6,631 bases of DNA from Nitrospirota bacterium (GCA_013334545.1 JAAXXJ010000168.1:1-6631); one strand, 5' to 3'; positions 1-6,013 are shown, counted from the stretch's first letter. Numbers and translations: made by a program. The notes: a model not told the origin generated them from the sequence alone.

Positions 1-65
1 AACTCGGTTAATTCATCCAGAAAGAGCACGCCGTTATGTGCAAGCGAGATCTCCCCCGGCTGCGG
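1..65 (-). pseudogene. comM: ComM/YifB-type Mg-chelatase-like ATPase, internal fragment
   Basis: Read on the minus strand, these bases encode PGEISLAHNGVLFLDEL, the highly conserved stretch around the Walker B motif (VLFLDE) of ComM/YifB proteins, which are AAA+ ATPases of the Mg-chelatase family linked to DNA uptake and branch migration. The fragment continues out of the window on the left. On the other side the family normally has a glycine-rich stretch before PxPGE, but here the frame reads RNPVQYPQPGE, so similarity stops at about base 65. From there the plus strand is SNF2 helicase sequence. Whether the rest of comM exists to the left cannot be seen. The break may be a real rearrangement or an assembly join. 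The identification itself is strong because the motif is so conserved. Confidence 0.8.
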
Positions 66-1589
66 ATACTGGACTGGATTGCGCTTCGCAAGCAAGGAGT
101 GACGATCAAACTCGCGCCGGAGGACGAGGCTGTCATCGAGCGGCTCCTGAACTTCGAGCGGATCGAACGGAAAAAACTTCCGGAAAACCTGAACGCGGAA
201 CTGCGGCCCTACCAGCGGGAGGGATATGACTGGCTGGCCTTCCTGTACGAGCACCGCTTCGGCGGCTGCCTGGCCGACGACATGGGCCTCGGCAAGACGC
301 TCCAGGCCATCAGCCTGCTTGCCGGGCTCCGGGAAGGCGTCATCGGGTCCCGGACACCGGACGAACGCCGTCCCCATCTCATCGTGGTGCCTCCGAGCCT
401 GCTCTTCAACTGGGAGCATGAAATCGATAAATTCGCTCCGAACCTGAAGGTGTGCCTCTACGCCGGGACTAACCGGCAGGCTGACTTCAGTGCATGGGAT
501 ATCGTGCTCACGACCTACGGCATCGTGCGCAGGGACATCGAAACAATGAAGGACGTTGCCTTCGACGCGATCATCTTCGACGAGGCCCAGACCGTCAAGA
601 ACATCCACGCAGGAATGACCGCCGCTGCCCGGAGGCTTACCGCGTCGTTCAAGCTCGCCCTCACGGGAACGCCGCTGGAGAACCACATCGGTGAGTACTA
701 CTCCATCATCGACCTGTCCCTGCCCGGTCTTCTCGGGGAGTACGACGAATTCCGGTCCCGGGCCCGGTCCGATTCACCCGATGCGCTGAACACTGCTCTT
801 GCGAGGACCAGGCCGTTCGTGCTTCGCAGGACCAAGGACAAGGTGCTGAAGGACCTCCCGCCCAAAACCGAGACTGATGTGTACCTGGAACTGACCGAGG
901 ATCAGAAGGCCCTCTATACCAGGACCGTGGAAGATGTCCGCGGGACCGTAAACGACGCTTATCGGAACAGGACCCAGGCCCAGGCGGGGATCATCGCCCT
1001 GGCCGCGATCCTGAAGCTCCGTCAGATATGCGTCTCGCCCCGCCTCGTGGCAAAAGACTGGAAGACCGCGTCCCCCAAGACCGGATTCCTGATCGACAAC
1101 CTCCGGGAGCTTCTGGACGAAGGCCACAGCGCCCTCGTTTTTTCCCAGTTTACTTCGTTCCTCGACGTGCTCGAACCGGATTTGCGTGATGCGGAGATCG
1201 GATACCTGCGCCTCGACGGTTCAACGCCCGTGGTAAAACGCAAGACGCTGGTGCAGAAGTTCCAGTCCGGCGACGGGCCGCCGGTGTTCCTCCTGAGCCT
1301 CAAGGCCGGAGGCAAGGGCCTGAACCTCACCCGGGCGTCCTACGTGTTTCACCTCGATCCCTGGTGGAACCCGGCCGTGGAGGACCAGGCCTCGGACCGG
1401 GCCCACCGCATCGGACAAACGCAAAGCGTCACGATCACGCGCGTCCTGATGCGCCATACGATCGAGGAAAAGATGATGGAGCTGAAGCGGAAGAAGCTGG
1501 CCCTGTACAAAGCAGTGATGGAAGGCGCCGAAGGGGCGGGAAAAGGGTCCTCGATCACGAAGGAGGATTTCGAGTTTCTGCTGGAGTGA
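36..1589 (+). CDS. SNF2-family helicase, N-terminally truncated (C-terminal ATPase core)
   Basis: This is a DEAD/H-like SNF2 ATPase, a double-stranded DNA translocase of the bacterial RapA/HepA-like group. All core motifs are visible: Q-motif-like LRPYQREGYDWL (residues 56-67), Walker A DDMGLGKT (81-88), Walker B DEAQ (182-185), motif III LTGTPLEN (209-216), the FVLRRTKDKV linker (261-270), motif IV ALVFSQF (366-372), motif V SLKAGGKGLNLT (421-432), and motif VI with DRAHRIGQ (454-461). The C-terminus looks natural. Bacterial relatives usually have several hundred more N-terminal residues, often with a SWIM zinc finger; here they are missing. Homology begins only at about residue 8-10 (RLRILDWIALRKQGV, base ~57-63). 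The ATG at 36 lies inside antisense comM sequence and an in-frame TAA sits at 9-11, so this start is almost certainly an artefact of the junction. The ATPase core is intact by motif, but expression is doubtful. Confidence 0.9.
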   Translation: MCKRDLPRLRILDWIALRKQGVTIKLAPEDEAVIERLLNFERIERKKLPENLNAELRPYQREGYDWLAFLYEHRFGGCLADDMGLGKTLQAISLLAGLREGVIGSRTPDERRPHLIVVPPSLLFNWEHEIDKFAPNLKVCLYAGTNRQADFSAWDIVLTTYGIVRRDIETMKDVAFDAIIFDEAQTVKNIHAGMTAAARRLTASFKLALTGTPLENHIGEYYSIIDLSLPGLLGEYDEFRSRARSDSPDALNTALARTRPFVLRRTKDKVLKDLPPKTETDVYLELTEDQKALYTRTVEDVRGTVNDAYRNRTQAQAGIIALAAILKLRQICVSPRLVAKDWKTASPKTGFLIDNLRELLDEGHSALVFSQFTSFLDVLEPDLRDAEIGYLRLDGSTPVVKRKTLVQKFQSGDGPPVFLLSLKAGGKGLNLTRASYVFHLDPWWNPAVEDQASDRAHRIGQTQSVTITRVLMRHTIEEKMMELKRKKLALYKAVMEGAEGAGKGSSITKEDFEFLLE

Positions 1590-1596
1590 ACAGCGA

Positions 1597-1635
1597 GACG
1601 CAGGCCGGCCAGGGATGATCGCCGGTCAATGCGTC
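1597..1635. other. Composite hairpin after the SNF2 gene
   Basis: Arms GACGCA (1597-1602) and TGCGTC (1630-1635) are complementary. Inside them CCGGC pairs with GCCGG, separated by a small internal loop. It lies just after the SNF2 stop, where a terminator would sit, but there is no T-run on either strand, so a rho-independent terminator is not supported. The right half overlaps the mutY remnant, so the pairing may be accidental. Confidence 0.3.
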
Positions 1636-1777
1636 AGGCCGCAGCATGATCTCCGATGCCGGCACGCGATAAGAATTGCGGGTCGTCCTCCCGGGGGAGG
1701 TCGCGGATGCGCTTGTCGTAGCAGGCAAGGACCTTTTTTCGGAAAGAGCGGATTGGGGAGGGAGAAGGAAGTTTCAT
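1612..1777 (-). pseudogene. mutY: mutY 5' remnant (A/G-specific adenine glycosylase), frameshifted
   Basis: From an ATG at 1777 the minus strand reads MKLPSPSPIRSFRKKVLACYDKRIRDLP, in which FRKKVLACYDKRIRDLP matches the MutY N-terminus (typically LLxWYDxxxRDLPWR). After CTCCCC the frame slips: the original frame goes to nonsense, while the neighbouring frame gives TTRNSYRVPASEIMLRP, matching the MutY segment TRDPYRIxxSEIMLQQT that carries the catalytic glutamate (E37 in E. coli). The simplest reading is a one-base gain where TGG became CGGG, plus substitutions. Nucleotide resemblance to the expected QTQVDRVIP region may continue to about 1612. The adenine-recognition, helix-hairpin-helix and Fe-S parts are all absent. 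The remnant starts 17 nt after the SEC-C stop on the same strand. The left boundary is approximate. Confidence 0.72.
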
Positions 1778-1794
1778 AGGGGAATCCCGGACTG

Positions 1795-2808
1795 TCACGG
1801 GATCGAGAATCGCAGCCACGCGTCAAGGAAGGATGTTTTTCTCACAGCCCGCTTTTCTATCCATAAGCCGTTATCATCCCCATCAATAGTGACAAATCCG
1901 AAGAAGTGTCCAAACCGGCCAAGCGTGCGCACAGCGTAACAGGACCGCAGGGTATCTTCCCTGGTTGCATAACTACATTCCGGCGTCTCCTCCAGAGCAA
2001 CAGGAAAAGCCTTTACGAACAGATCGCCATAGAATGATGCCGGACGGAGCGCATCGCCATACTTTGACAGGAGGTAGAGGGAGAACAAGAACGATTGCTG
2101 AATAGTCGGGATGTCCGGATACCGGTCGGCGTAGGCCCAATTGAACTTTCGCGTGTATGCCTGAAACAGGGCAAAGAATGCCGGTCCATCCAAGCCCTGC
2201 TGAACAATACGCTGCCCCGCCTTCGTTGCCTGAAAGCGTTTCTTATATTTTCTGATGAAACCCGCCGCTTCCGCAATCAGCCGCACGACGTGCAGCGCCA
2301 TGACGTCGGTCTCCGTCCGAAAGGACATGTATCGCCGCATCTTGGCATGTTCCGCTTCACCGAAATAGTGCAGCGCCGCGGCAAGCACGAATTTCTGCGG
2401 CAAGTTGCCCAGTGCTGTCGCCTTGAGATCCTCGTTCACCACGCCCTGCATGAGATGAGAAAAAAGTTTGAAAAACGCCGCATCGGGAAATCGCTTAATC
2501 TCAAGGTTGTAATCGATCAGACCGGGGGAATCGAAAGGATAATGGAAGAACCGATACATCTGCACCGGAGAGATCCCGCTGAAATCCTCAAGTGGCGAGG
2601 AGTTCCTCTCCCGGGTAAGCTTGTCGATGCATGCCTGCGCTTCGGCGTGTGACTCGAACTTCCGATTCTCCAAGATTTCGAGTACCGACCGGCTGAACGT
2701 CTTCGCATCCATGCGGCCGGCGGGCAGGACATCCCGGATGAGGCAGCAATCCTCGTAGACCTTGCCGCTCCCGCAGGGACAGGGGTCATTTTTACCAGCG
2801 GTTGCCAT
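1795..2808 (-). CDS. SEC-C motif protein, mostly helical, function unknown (337 aa)
   Basis: The N-terminus, NDPCPCGSGKVYEDCC, is a textbook SEC-C motif (C10, C12, C21, C22), the zinc-binding module also found at the end of SecA and in many stand-alone proteins. The remaining ~310 residues are predicted mainly helical, rich in aromatic and basic residues (for example LKATALGNLPQKFVLAAALHYF at about 128-149 and QQSFLFSLYLLSKYGD further on). From memory, a similar block occurs as the C-terminal part of proteins annotated as plasmid pRiA4b ORF-3 family; that is recollection, not a search result. There is no signal peptide or membrane segment, so it is likely cytoplasmic. The ATG at 2808 follows the UPF0158 stop by 19 nt, with a purine-rich AGGGAATAAGAG upstream, so the two genes are very likely co-transcribed. 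The ORF is intact. No catalytic motif was recognised. Confidence 0.85.
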   Translation of the reverse strand: MATAGKNDPCPCGSGKVYEDCCLIRDVLPAGRMDAKTFSRSVLEILENRKFESHAEAQACIDKLTRERNSSPLEDFSGISPVQMYRFFHYPFDSPGLIDYNLEIKRFPDAAFFKLFSHLMQGVVNEDLKATALGNLPQKFVLAAALHYFGEAEHAKMRRYMSFRTETDVMALHVVRLIAEAAGFIRKYKKRFQATKAGQRIVQQGLDGPAFFALFQAYTRKFNWAYADRYPDIPTIQQSFLFSLYLLSKYGDALRPASFYGDLFVKAFPVALEETPECSYATREDTLRSCYAVRTLGRFGHFFGFVTIDGDDNGLWIEKRAVRKTSFLDAWLRFSIP

Positions 2809-2827
2809 ATGCTCTTATTCCCTATAT

Positions 2828-3502
2828 TTACAAATCTTCCTTCGGCTCAAAAGCCCCGCACTCGAAATCCCTATCACCCTTTTGATCGTTCCGGGTCAAT
2901 AGACACATTACTTCTTCTTTTCCGCCAGCGTTGTCCTTTTTGCAGGTGAGACAAAGGCCCGGCTTGGGAACTAGATCGGCATTGATCTCGGTCCCATCAT
3001 CATTGAAATAACCGGACACCACCTGCACCGGCTCGATGCCGTTCAGGATAAGCCACTGGACGGCTTCTTCCCGCATCCAATCATCTTTAAATTTATACCA
3101 TCGCTCTAGTTCGTCGGGATGGTCATTCAGGACGCTCCTGAACCGCCGGAATGCGCCCCTGTTGTTCAGGGCAAGTGAAAGCTTTTCCTGAAGTCCTTTC
3201 TTTCGCACGGACCCCGTGAAGGCAGCCATGATTTCATACCCTTCCCGGGATTCGCGCTTCGGAATGAGCAGAAATCGGTTCTTTGCATCGCCGAGGATTT
3301 TCTCGGCTATTGCAGCGAACTCCTCATCCCAATCAGCGAGCTCCGGTATTTCCTCGTCTCCGTCCTCCACAGCCCTCATCACGCTATCGGGCATGCTGAT
3401 GATCTCGCCGGTCTCCGTGTCCAGATAGCCGGTCAGCTCCATATTTTCGCCCATCTCCATTTCGGAAACGAGCTCCTTGAGATCGACTTTCAGCTTTTTC
3501 AT
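2828..3502 (-). CDS. UPF0158 family protein with a C-terminal four-cysteine tail (224 aa)
   Basis: The N-terminal two thirds match the UPF0158 family: a start of the type KVDLKELVSEMEM, LDTETGEIISMPD (28-40), an acidic segment, then the helical part with MAAFTGSV (92-99), L-x-LALNNRGAFRRFRSVL (108-125) and ERWYKFKDDWMREEAVQWL (133-151). Family function is unknown. After residue ~180 there is an added module, C184-x2-C187-x12-C200-x14-C215, ending in the CGAFEP type of motif; four spaced cysteines suggest a zinc or Fe-S site. It is the first gene of a two-gene operon with the SEC-C protein 19 nt downstream. The start MKKLKVDL fits the family, though the sequence before it (AACTGCC) is a poor ribosome binding site. 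No membrane segment. UPF0158 membership is confident; the metal-binding role of the tail is inferred. Confidence 0.87.
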   Translation of the reverse strand: MKKLKVDLKELVSEMEMGENMELTGYLDTETGEIISMPDSVMRAVEDGDEEIPELADWDEEFAAIAEKILGDAKNRFLLIPKRESREGYEIMAAFTGSVRKKGLQEKLSLALNNRGAFRRFRSVLNDHPDELERWYKFKDDWMREEAVQWLILNGIEPVQVVSGYFNDDGTEINADLVPKPGLCLTCKKDNAGGKEEVMCLLTRNDQKGDRDFECGAFEPKEDL

Positions 3503-3540
3503 GGCAGTTATGCCTTTTTCTCAGTGTTGCCGGCGCCTCT

Positions 3541-3553
3541 GCCGCCTCGCGGC
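3541..3553. other. Short GC-rich hairpin between hsdS remnant and UPF0158 gene
   Basis: GCCGC-CTC-GCGGC forms a perfect 5-bp stem with a 3-nt loop in the 64-nt spacer between the hsdS stop (3567) and the UPF0158 start (3502). On the minus strand, the direction of both genes, it is not followed by a T-run, so it is at best a weak or rho-dependent stop signal. I see no clear promoter for the UPF0158 gene in the same spacer. Confidence 0.35.
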
Positions 3554-3566
3554 CTTTCTCCTAAAT

Positions 3567-3868
3567 TTACAGATCGCCCTTGAACGCCTTATCGAGAATC
3601 GAGGGCAAAAGCGCTTCGAGCTCGGCAGCGGTCTCGGCCTGCAGTCGCTTCAATGTATCGACTTTTGTCTGCAACGCAGCCAATTCCTCCACGATCCGGC
3701 GCTGATCGGGAAGCGGTGGGACCGGAAGACTTAACGTCCGGATGTTTGTGAGATTAAGACCCGGCTTGCCCTGTCCATATTAATCTCTGATAATTCTTTC
3801 GAAGGCACAGAAGTATTGTGAATTTCTAGCACGTCTCCCAGCGGCACGATGGGCCACGCGTTACTCAT
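3567..3868 (-). pseudogene. hsdS: Type I restriction specificity subunit, hsdS, internal deletion
   Basis: HsdS directs the Type I methylase/nuclease complex to its target through two target-recognition domains (TRDs) joined by conserved helices. Here only the two ends survive. The start MSNAWPIVPLGDVLEI is a typical HsdS N-terminus; its frame runs to a TAA at 3731-3733. The conserved C-terminus is in another frame: GKPGLNLTNIRTL, then PLPDQRRIVEELAALQ, the spacer helix AETAAELEALLPSILDKAF and final KGDL, ending at TAA 3567-3569. That frame has its own TAA at 3780-3782. The junction is therefore at about 3775-3786 and removes most of TRD1, the central helix and most of TRD2, roughly 300 of about 400 residues. 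The ATG overlaps the YhcG stop as ATGA, showing former translational coupling. The product cannot be functional. Confidence 0.88.
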
Positions 3869-5082
3869 TTCCGCGGCCTCTTTTCTTTTGCCACAACCCT
3901 TCCTTCCAGCATCCTCCGCGTGCGGTCAAGCTCTTCGGCCAGCGTCTTTTCATCAGGCAGCGTTGTGCGGTATTCAGCGGCCAGGATCTCGTTCGGCAGG
4001 CCTTCCAGGGCGTAACGCGCCACGGCATGATCCTTCTGGGCGCAAAGGATAAGACCGACCGGCGGATTTTCACCTGTGTGGGTCCAGTGCTCGCGGGCGT
4101 AGTTGAGGTAGAGGTGCATCTGACCTGCGTCGGCATGGGTGAACTTGCCGAGCTTGAGGTCGATGATGACGAGACAGCGAAGCTTTCGGTGAAAGAACAG
4201 GAGATCGACGCGGTACCACTCGTCGCCCACCCGGAGACGGCGCTGCCTTCCCACGAAGGCGAAATTTCCTCCCAGTTCCAGGAGAAAATGCTCCAGTTGA
4301 CGAATGAGCGCTTCTTCGAGATCGTTCTCGGAATACTCATCCTTGAGCCCGAGGAATTCCAGCACGAAGGGGTCTTTGATTTCCTCTTCCGGCGTCACCG
4401 CGTCGCCGGGAAGCGGCACGGCACCCTTGTTGAGCATTGCTGCCTTGCTCCTGGACAGGGCCGTGCGCTCATAGAACTGGGAGTTGATCTGCCGGTCGAG
4501 CTGCCGCACGCTCCATCCGCCGCGCAGGGCTTCGGCTTCATAGAAGGTGCGGGCTTCCGGATGTTTCACGGATAAGAGCAGTACATAGTGGGACCAGGGG
4601 AGTAAAAATGCCTTGATAAGATCGGGAAAAGGGATGAGAGATTTCCGCGACGGCGTCTCGGAAATTTCATCTGGCATAACATCCCGGCCTGATTTGCTCG
4701 ACAGTGTCGCTCGAATATTGAATTGTGAGCTTGCAACCGATTTGAGCGACAGTGTCGCTCGAATTTGTTTCGGCGAAAATGCTCTATAGAATTCTCTGAA
4801 GCGGGCAAGATTGTGACGCGAAAAACCTCGTCCAAACCGATCCGTTAAATCAGCGGCAAGCCGCTCCAGCAGTCTCTCGCCATATTCTGCCCGGCTTTTA
4901 CCCCCTTGCTCATACTCCACGATCCTCCGACCGATCTCCCAGTACGCCGCGGTCATGACGGCGTTGGTTGTGCGAACCGCGGCTCGACGGGCAGCTTCAA
5001 GGAGCGCGGACACATCCGAAAGCACGGTATCGTAACCGGCAGGCTCTTGCTTTTTCCTGGAGGTAGAAGTTAATCGTTTCAT
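3865..5082 (-). CDS. yhcG: YhcG/DUF1016 family PD-(D/E)xK nuclease-like protein (405 aa)
   Basis: This family pairs an N-terminal helical DUF1016 domain (about residues 25-100, ending GFSRHNLARFREFYRAF) with a C-terminal PD-(D/E)xK nuclease fold. The probable active site is visible: D293 in YRVDLLFFHRKLRCLVII, then D308-L-K310 as the (D/E)xK element, followed by LGKFTHADAGQMHLYLNY (311-328). The central LPWSHYVLLLSV (161-172) is also typical. The family is commonly found next to hsdS and hsdM genes and is presumed to act on DNA, but its exact role is unsettled. The start at 5082 is chosen because MKRLTSTSRKKQ begins the family-like region and AGGAAAC precedes it; the open frame extends further upstream but there it only shadows the DprA-like gene. 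The stop overlaps the hsdS start (ATGA). The linker at 107-148 carries three related repeats. All expected nuclease residues are present. Confidence 0.9.
   Translation of the reverse strand: MKRLTSTSRKKQEPAGYDTVLSDVSALLEAARRAAVRTTNAVMTAAYWEIGRRIVEYEQGGKSRAEYGERLLERLAADLTDRFGRGFSRHNLARFREFYRAFSPKQIRATLSLKSVASSQFNIRATLSSKSGRDVMPDEISETPSRKSLIPFPDLIKAFLLPWSHYVLLLSVKHPEARTFYEAEALRGGWSVRQLDRQINSQFYERTALSRSKAAMLNKGAVPLPGDAVTPEEEIKDPFVLEFLGLKDEYSENDLEEALIRQLEHFLLELGGNFAFVGRQRRLRVGDEWYRVDLLFFHRKLRCLVIIDLKLGKFTHADAGQMHLYLNYAREHWTHTGENPPVGLILCAQKDHAVARYALEGLPNEILAAEYRTTLPDEKTLAEELDRTRRMLEGRVVAKEKRPRK
4691..4764. repeat. Two 26-bp direct repeats, 48-bp period, inside yhcG
   Basis: Bases 4691-4716 and 4739-4764 are identical at 24 of 26 positions, with an uninterrupted shared core CGACAGTGTCGCTCGAAT. 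The period is exactly 48 bp, so the frame is kept and the protein gains IRATLSLKS (107-115) and IRATLSSKS (123-131); a degenerate third unit, ISETPSRKS (140-148), follows. The right copy also contains a perfect 8-bp inverted repeat around one base (4744-4760, GAGCGACA-G-TGTCGCTC). The position is the linker between the helical domain and the nuclease half, a region that in relatives often reads like QTVSAK. Confidence 0.85.
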
Positions 5083-5087
5083 GTTTC

Positions 5088-5687
5088 CTATCGAAAGAAC
5101 TGCGCGCCGAGCGCGACAAGATTGGTATTGGCGTCGCTCTCCAACGTCATAATCGACCTGCCCCGAGCGGCAAGCTCGGAGCAAAAGGCTTTGATCTTTC
5201 CACCTTCGGCTGCATGTGCGATGAAAACAGTGTCCGCCATCGCAGCCACGAAGCGGTTTCTTGCCATTGCAGTATCTGTTGTCATCCGCTTCTCCTTTGC
5301 GGGGAACGGCGAGAGGAAGAGCAGGCGCCTTTCCGCCAGCGCAGTTTTGTGCTCTGGCTTGAGTCGCATGGTCTCGATGCTCCGAGCCGGACAGACGATC
5401 ACCGGCTGTCTGCCACGTAGCAGGATGGTAAGGCATTCCTGCTCCATAGGCGAGTGAACTCCGCCAATCACGGTGACGCCGTCATCGCGCCACTTCTTCG
5501 CCAGATCGTAGGTCTTGATGATAAGATCACCGGGACACTTGGACGAACAGAAAAAGGCTGTCTTTTTCTCTTTGAGAATATCGAGGTTCCCCAGGGCAGC
5601 GACACGTGCCAGTGCCTGGTCGGCGAGATGTTTTCTTAGCCCCACCGGATAATCGCGCTCGCCCTGATTGAGATGCACAATCCCCAT
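5088..5687 (-). CDS. DprA-like Rossmann-fold protein, restriction-locus type (199 aa)
   Basis: The protein resembles the DprA/Smf core, the Rossmann-like fold that loads RecA on single-stranded DNA during transformation. It lacks the extra N-terminal SAM-like and C-terminal winged-helix domains of full DprA (usually about 300-370 aa). Recognisable blocks are TAFFCSSKCPGDLIIKTYDLA (43-63, where DprA has a VGSR-type motif), DDGVTVIGGVHSPMEQECL (68-86), PVIVCPARSIE (95-105), and ARNRFVAAMADTVFIAHAAEGGK (142-164, matching the RNRIIAGLSD-type motif). Short DprA-like proteins of this kind are often found near Type I restriction genes; their task there is not established. It is the first gene of the DprA-like/yhcG/hsdS operon, its TAG being 5 nt from the yhcG ATG and overlapping that gene's ribosome binding site. 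The ATG at 5687 has no clear Shine-Dalgarno sequence. Confidence 0.82.
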   Translation of the reverse strand: MGIVHLNQGERDYPVGLRKHLADQALARVAALGNLDILKEKKTAFFCSSKCPGDLIIKTYDLAKKWRDDGVTVIGGVHSPMEQECLTILLRGRQPVIVCPARSIETMRLKPEHKTALAERRLLFLSPFPAKEKRMTTDTAMARNRFVAAMADTVFIAHAAEGGKIKAFCSELAARGRSIMTLESDANTNLVALGAQFFR

Positions 5688-5803
5688 AGTTAATGTACGG
5701 AGTTACCGATCAAATGAATTGGACAACTGAGTCAGATTAGAAAATCTGGAGGACCTGTTCAAGATTCTTATCGGGCATCTCTAATTCCCTGAATTACAAA
5801 TAT
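5688..5803. other. AT-rich spacer without a supported gene
   Basis: The spacer upstream of the DprA-like gene has no coding signal I trust. A 13-codon minus-strand frame (5778-5737, MPDKNLEQVLQIF) exists and could be the start of a lost gene, but it is too short to support. The possible promoter listed separately lies here. Confidence 0.5.
5734..5762 (-). promoter_or_regulatory. Possible sigma-70-type promoter for the DprA-like/yhcG operon
   Basis: On the minus strand TTGAAC (5762-5757) and TAATCT (5739-5734) are separated by 17 nt, giving a transcription start some 35-40 nt before the ATG at 5687. The match to consensus is weak (4/6 and 3/6). The -10 region lies within a 6-bp inverted repeat, CAGATT-AGAA-AATCTG (5733-5748), which could be a repressor site or chance. 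Confidence 0.25.
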
Positions 5804-6013
5804 TTATGAGATTATTCCAATTTTGAGCCTTATGAGGCCCATAATCGGCAATTTACTAAAATCCATAGAATTAGAGCGGCATAGAACTGCCGATAATAAT
5901 CTGCACGGCGTGCACGTCATTACGCAGAATATGCCACTGCCGAATATCACCTTCTCGGGAACGTTCCCCGTGCGCCCACTTTCATCGCAGTAAATGTTAA
6001 AGACTTGGCTCAT
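5804..6013 (-). pseudogene. DUF3800-like 5' stub
   Basis: The first ~35 codons read MSQVFNIYCDESGRTGN followed by EKVIFGSGIF, resembling the N-terminus of DUF3800 proteins, which begin with a strand ending in DESG and a TGN-type turn; the family is suspected to have an RNase H-like fold. An AGGA (6020-6023) lies 6 nt before the ATG, a good ribosome binding site, so this was probably a real gene start. After about residue 35 (base ~5910) the similarity disappears and the frame runs through palindrome-rich, then AT-rich sequence to a TAA at 5804. Complete members are several times longer than these 69 codons. An alternative is a short unrelated ORF that happens to carry CDESGRTG; the family call is moderate. 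Confidence 0.5.
5877..5914. repeat. Cluster of short inverted repeats in the DUF3800-like stub
   Basis: Two perfect hairpins lie side by side: CGGCA-TAGAAC-TGCCG (5877-5892) and TGCAC-GGC-GTGCA (5902-5914). Further pieces can pair with them: ATCGGCA at 5844-5850 with TGCCGAT at 5888-5894, and GGCATA (5879-5884) with TATGCC around 5930-5935. A 12-bp palindrome GGGAACGTTCCC follows at 5957-5968. No target-site duplication or transposase was seen. Confidence 0.45.

Noticed and set aside
774..1127. 117-codon minus-strand open frame inside the SNF2 gene
   Set aside because: It is a shadow of the helicase, whose motifs on the plus strand are unambiguous.
2095..2652. 185-codon plus-strand open frame
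   Set aside because: Antisense to the SEC-C gene, with no motif of its own. The minus strand has the SEC-C motif, a good start and operon spacing.
4027..4575. 182-codon plus-strand open frame
   Set aside because: It lies entirely antisense to yhcG, whose product has clear family motifs. The plus-strand translation shows no recognisable domain.
4691..4764. Possible CRISPR repeats
   Set aside because: There are only two copies, they lie in frame inside a protein-coding gene, and the interval is 22 bp. No cas gene is present.
5083..5436. N-terminal extension of the YhcG frame upstream of 5082
   Set aside because: This part overlaps the DprA-like gene in another frame and its translation is low-complexity shadow sequence. 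The ATG at 5082 has a ribosome binding site and starts the family-like region.
5737..5778. 13-codon minus-strand ORF, MPDKNLEQVLQIF
   Set aside because: Too short to tell from chance, without a clear ribosome binding site or family match.
5841..5950. Possible integron attC site or IS end
   Set aside because: The inverted repeats do not show the RYYYAAC/GTTRRRY core ends of attC sites, and no integrase, transposase or target duplication is visible.
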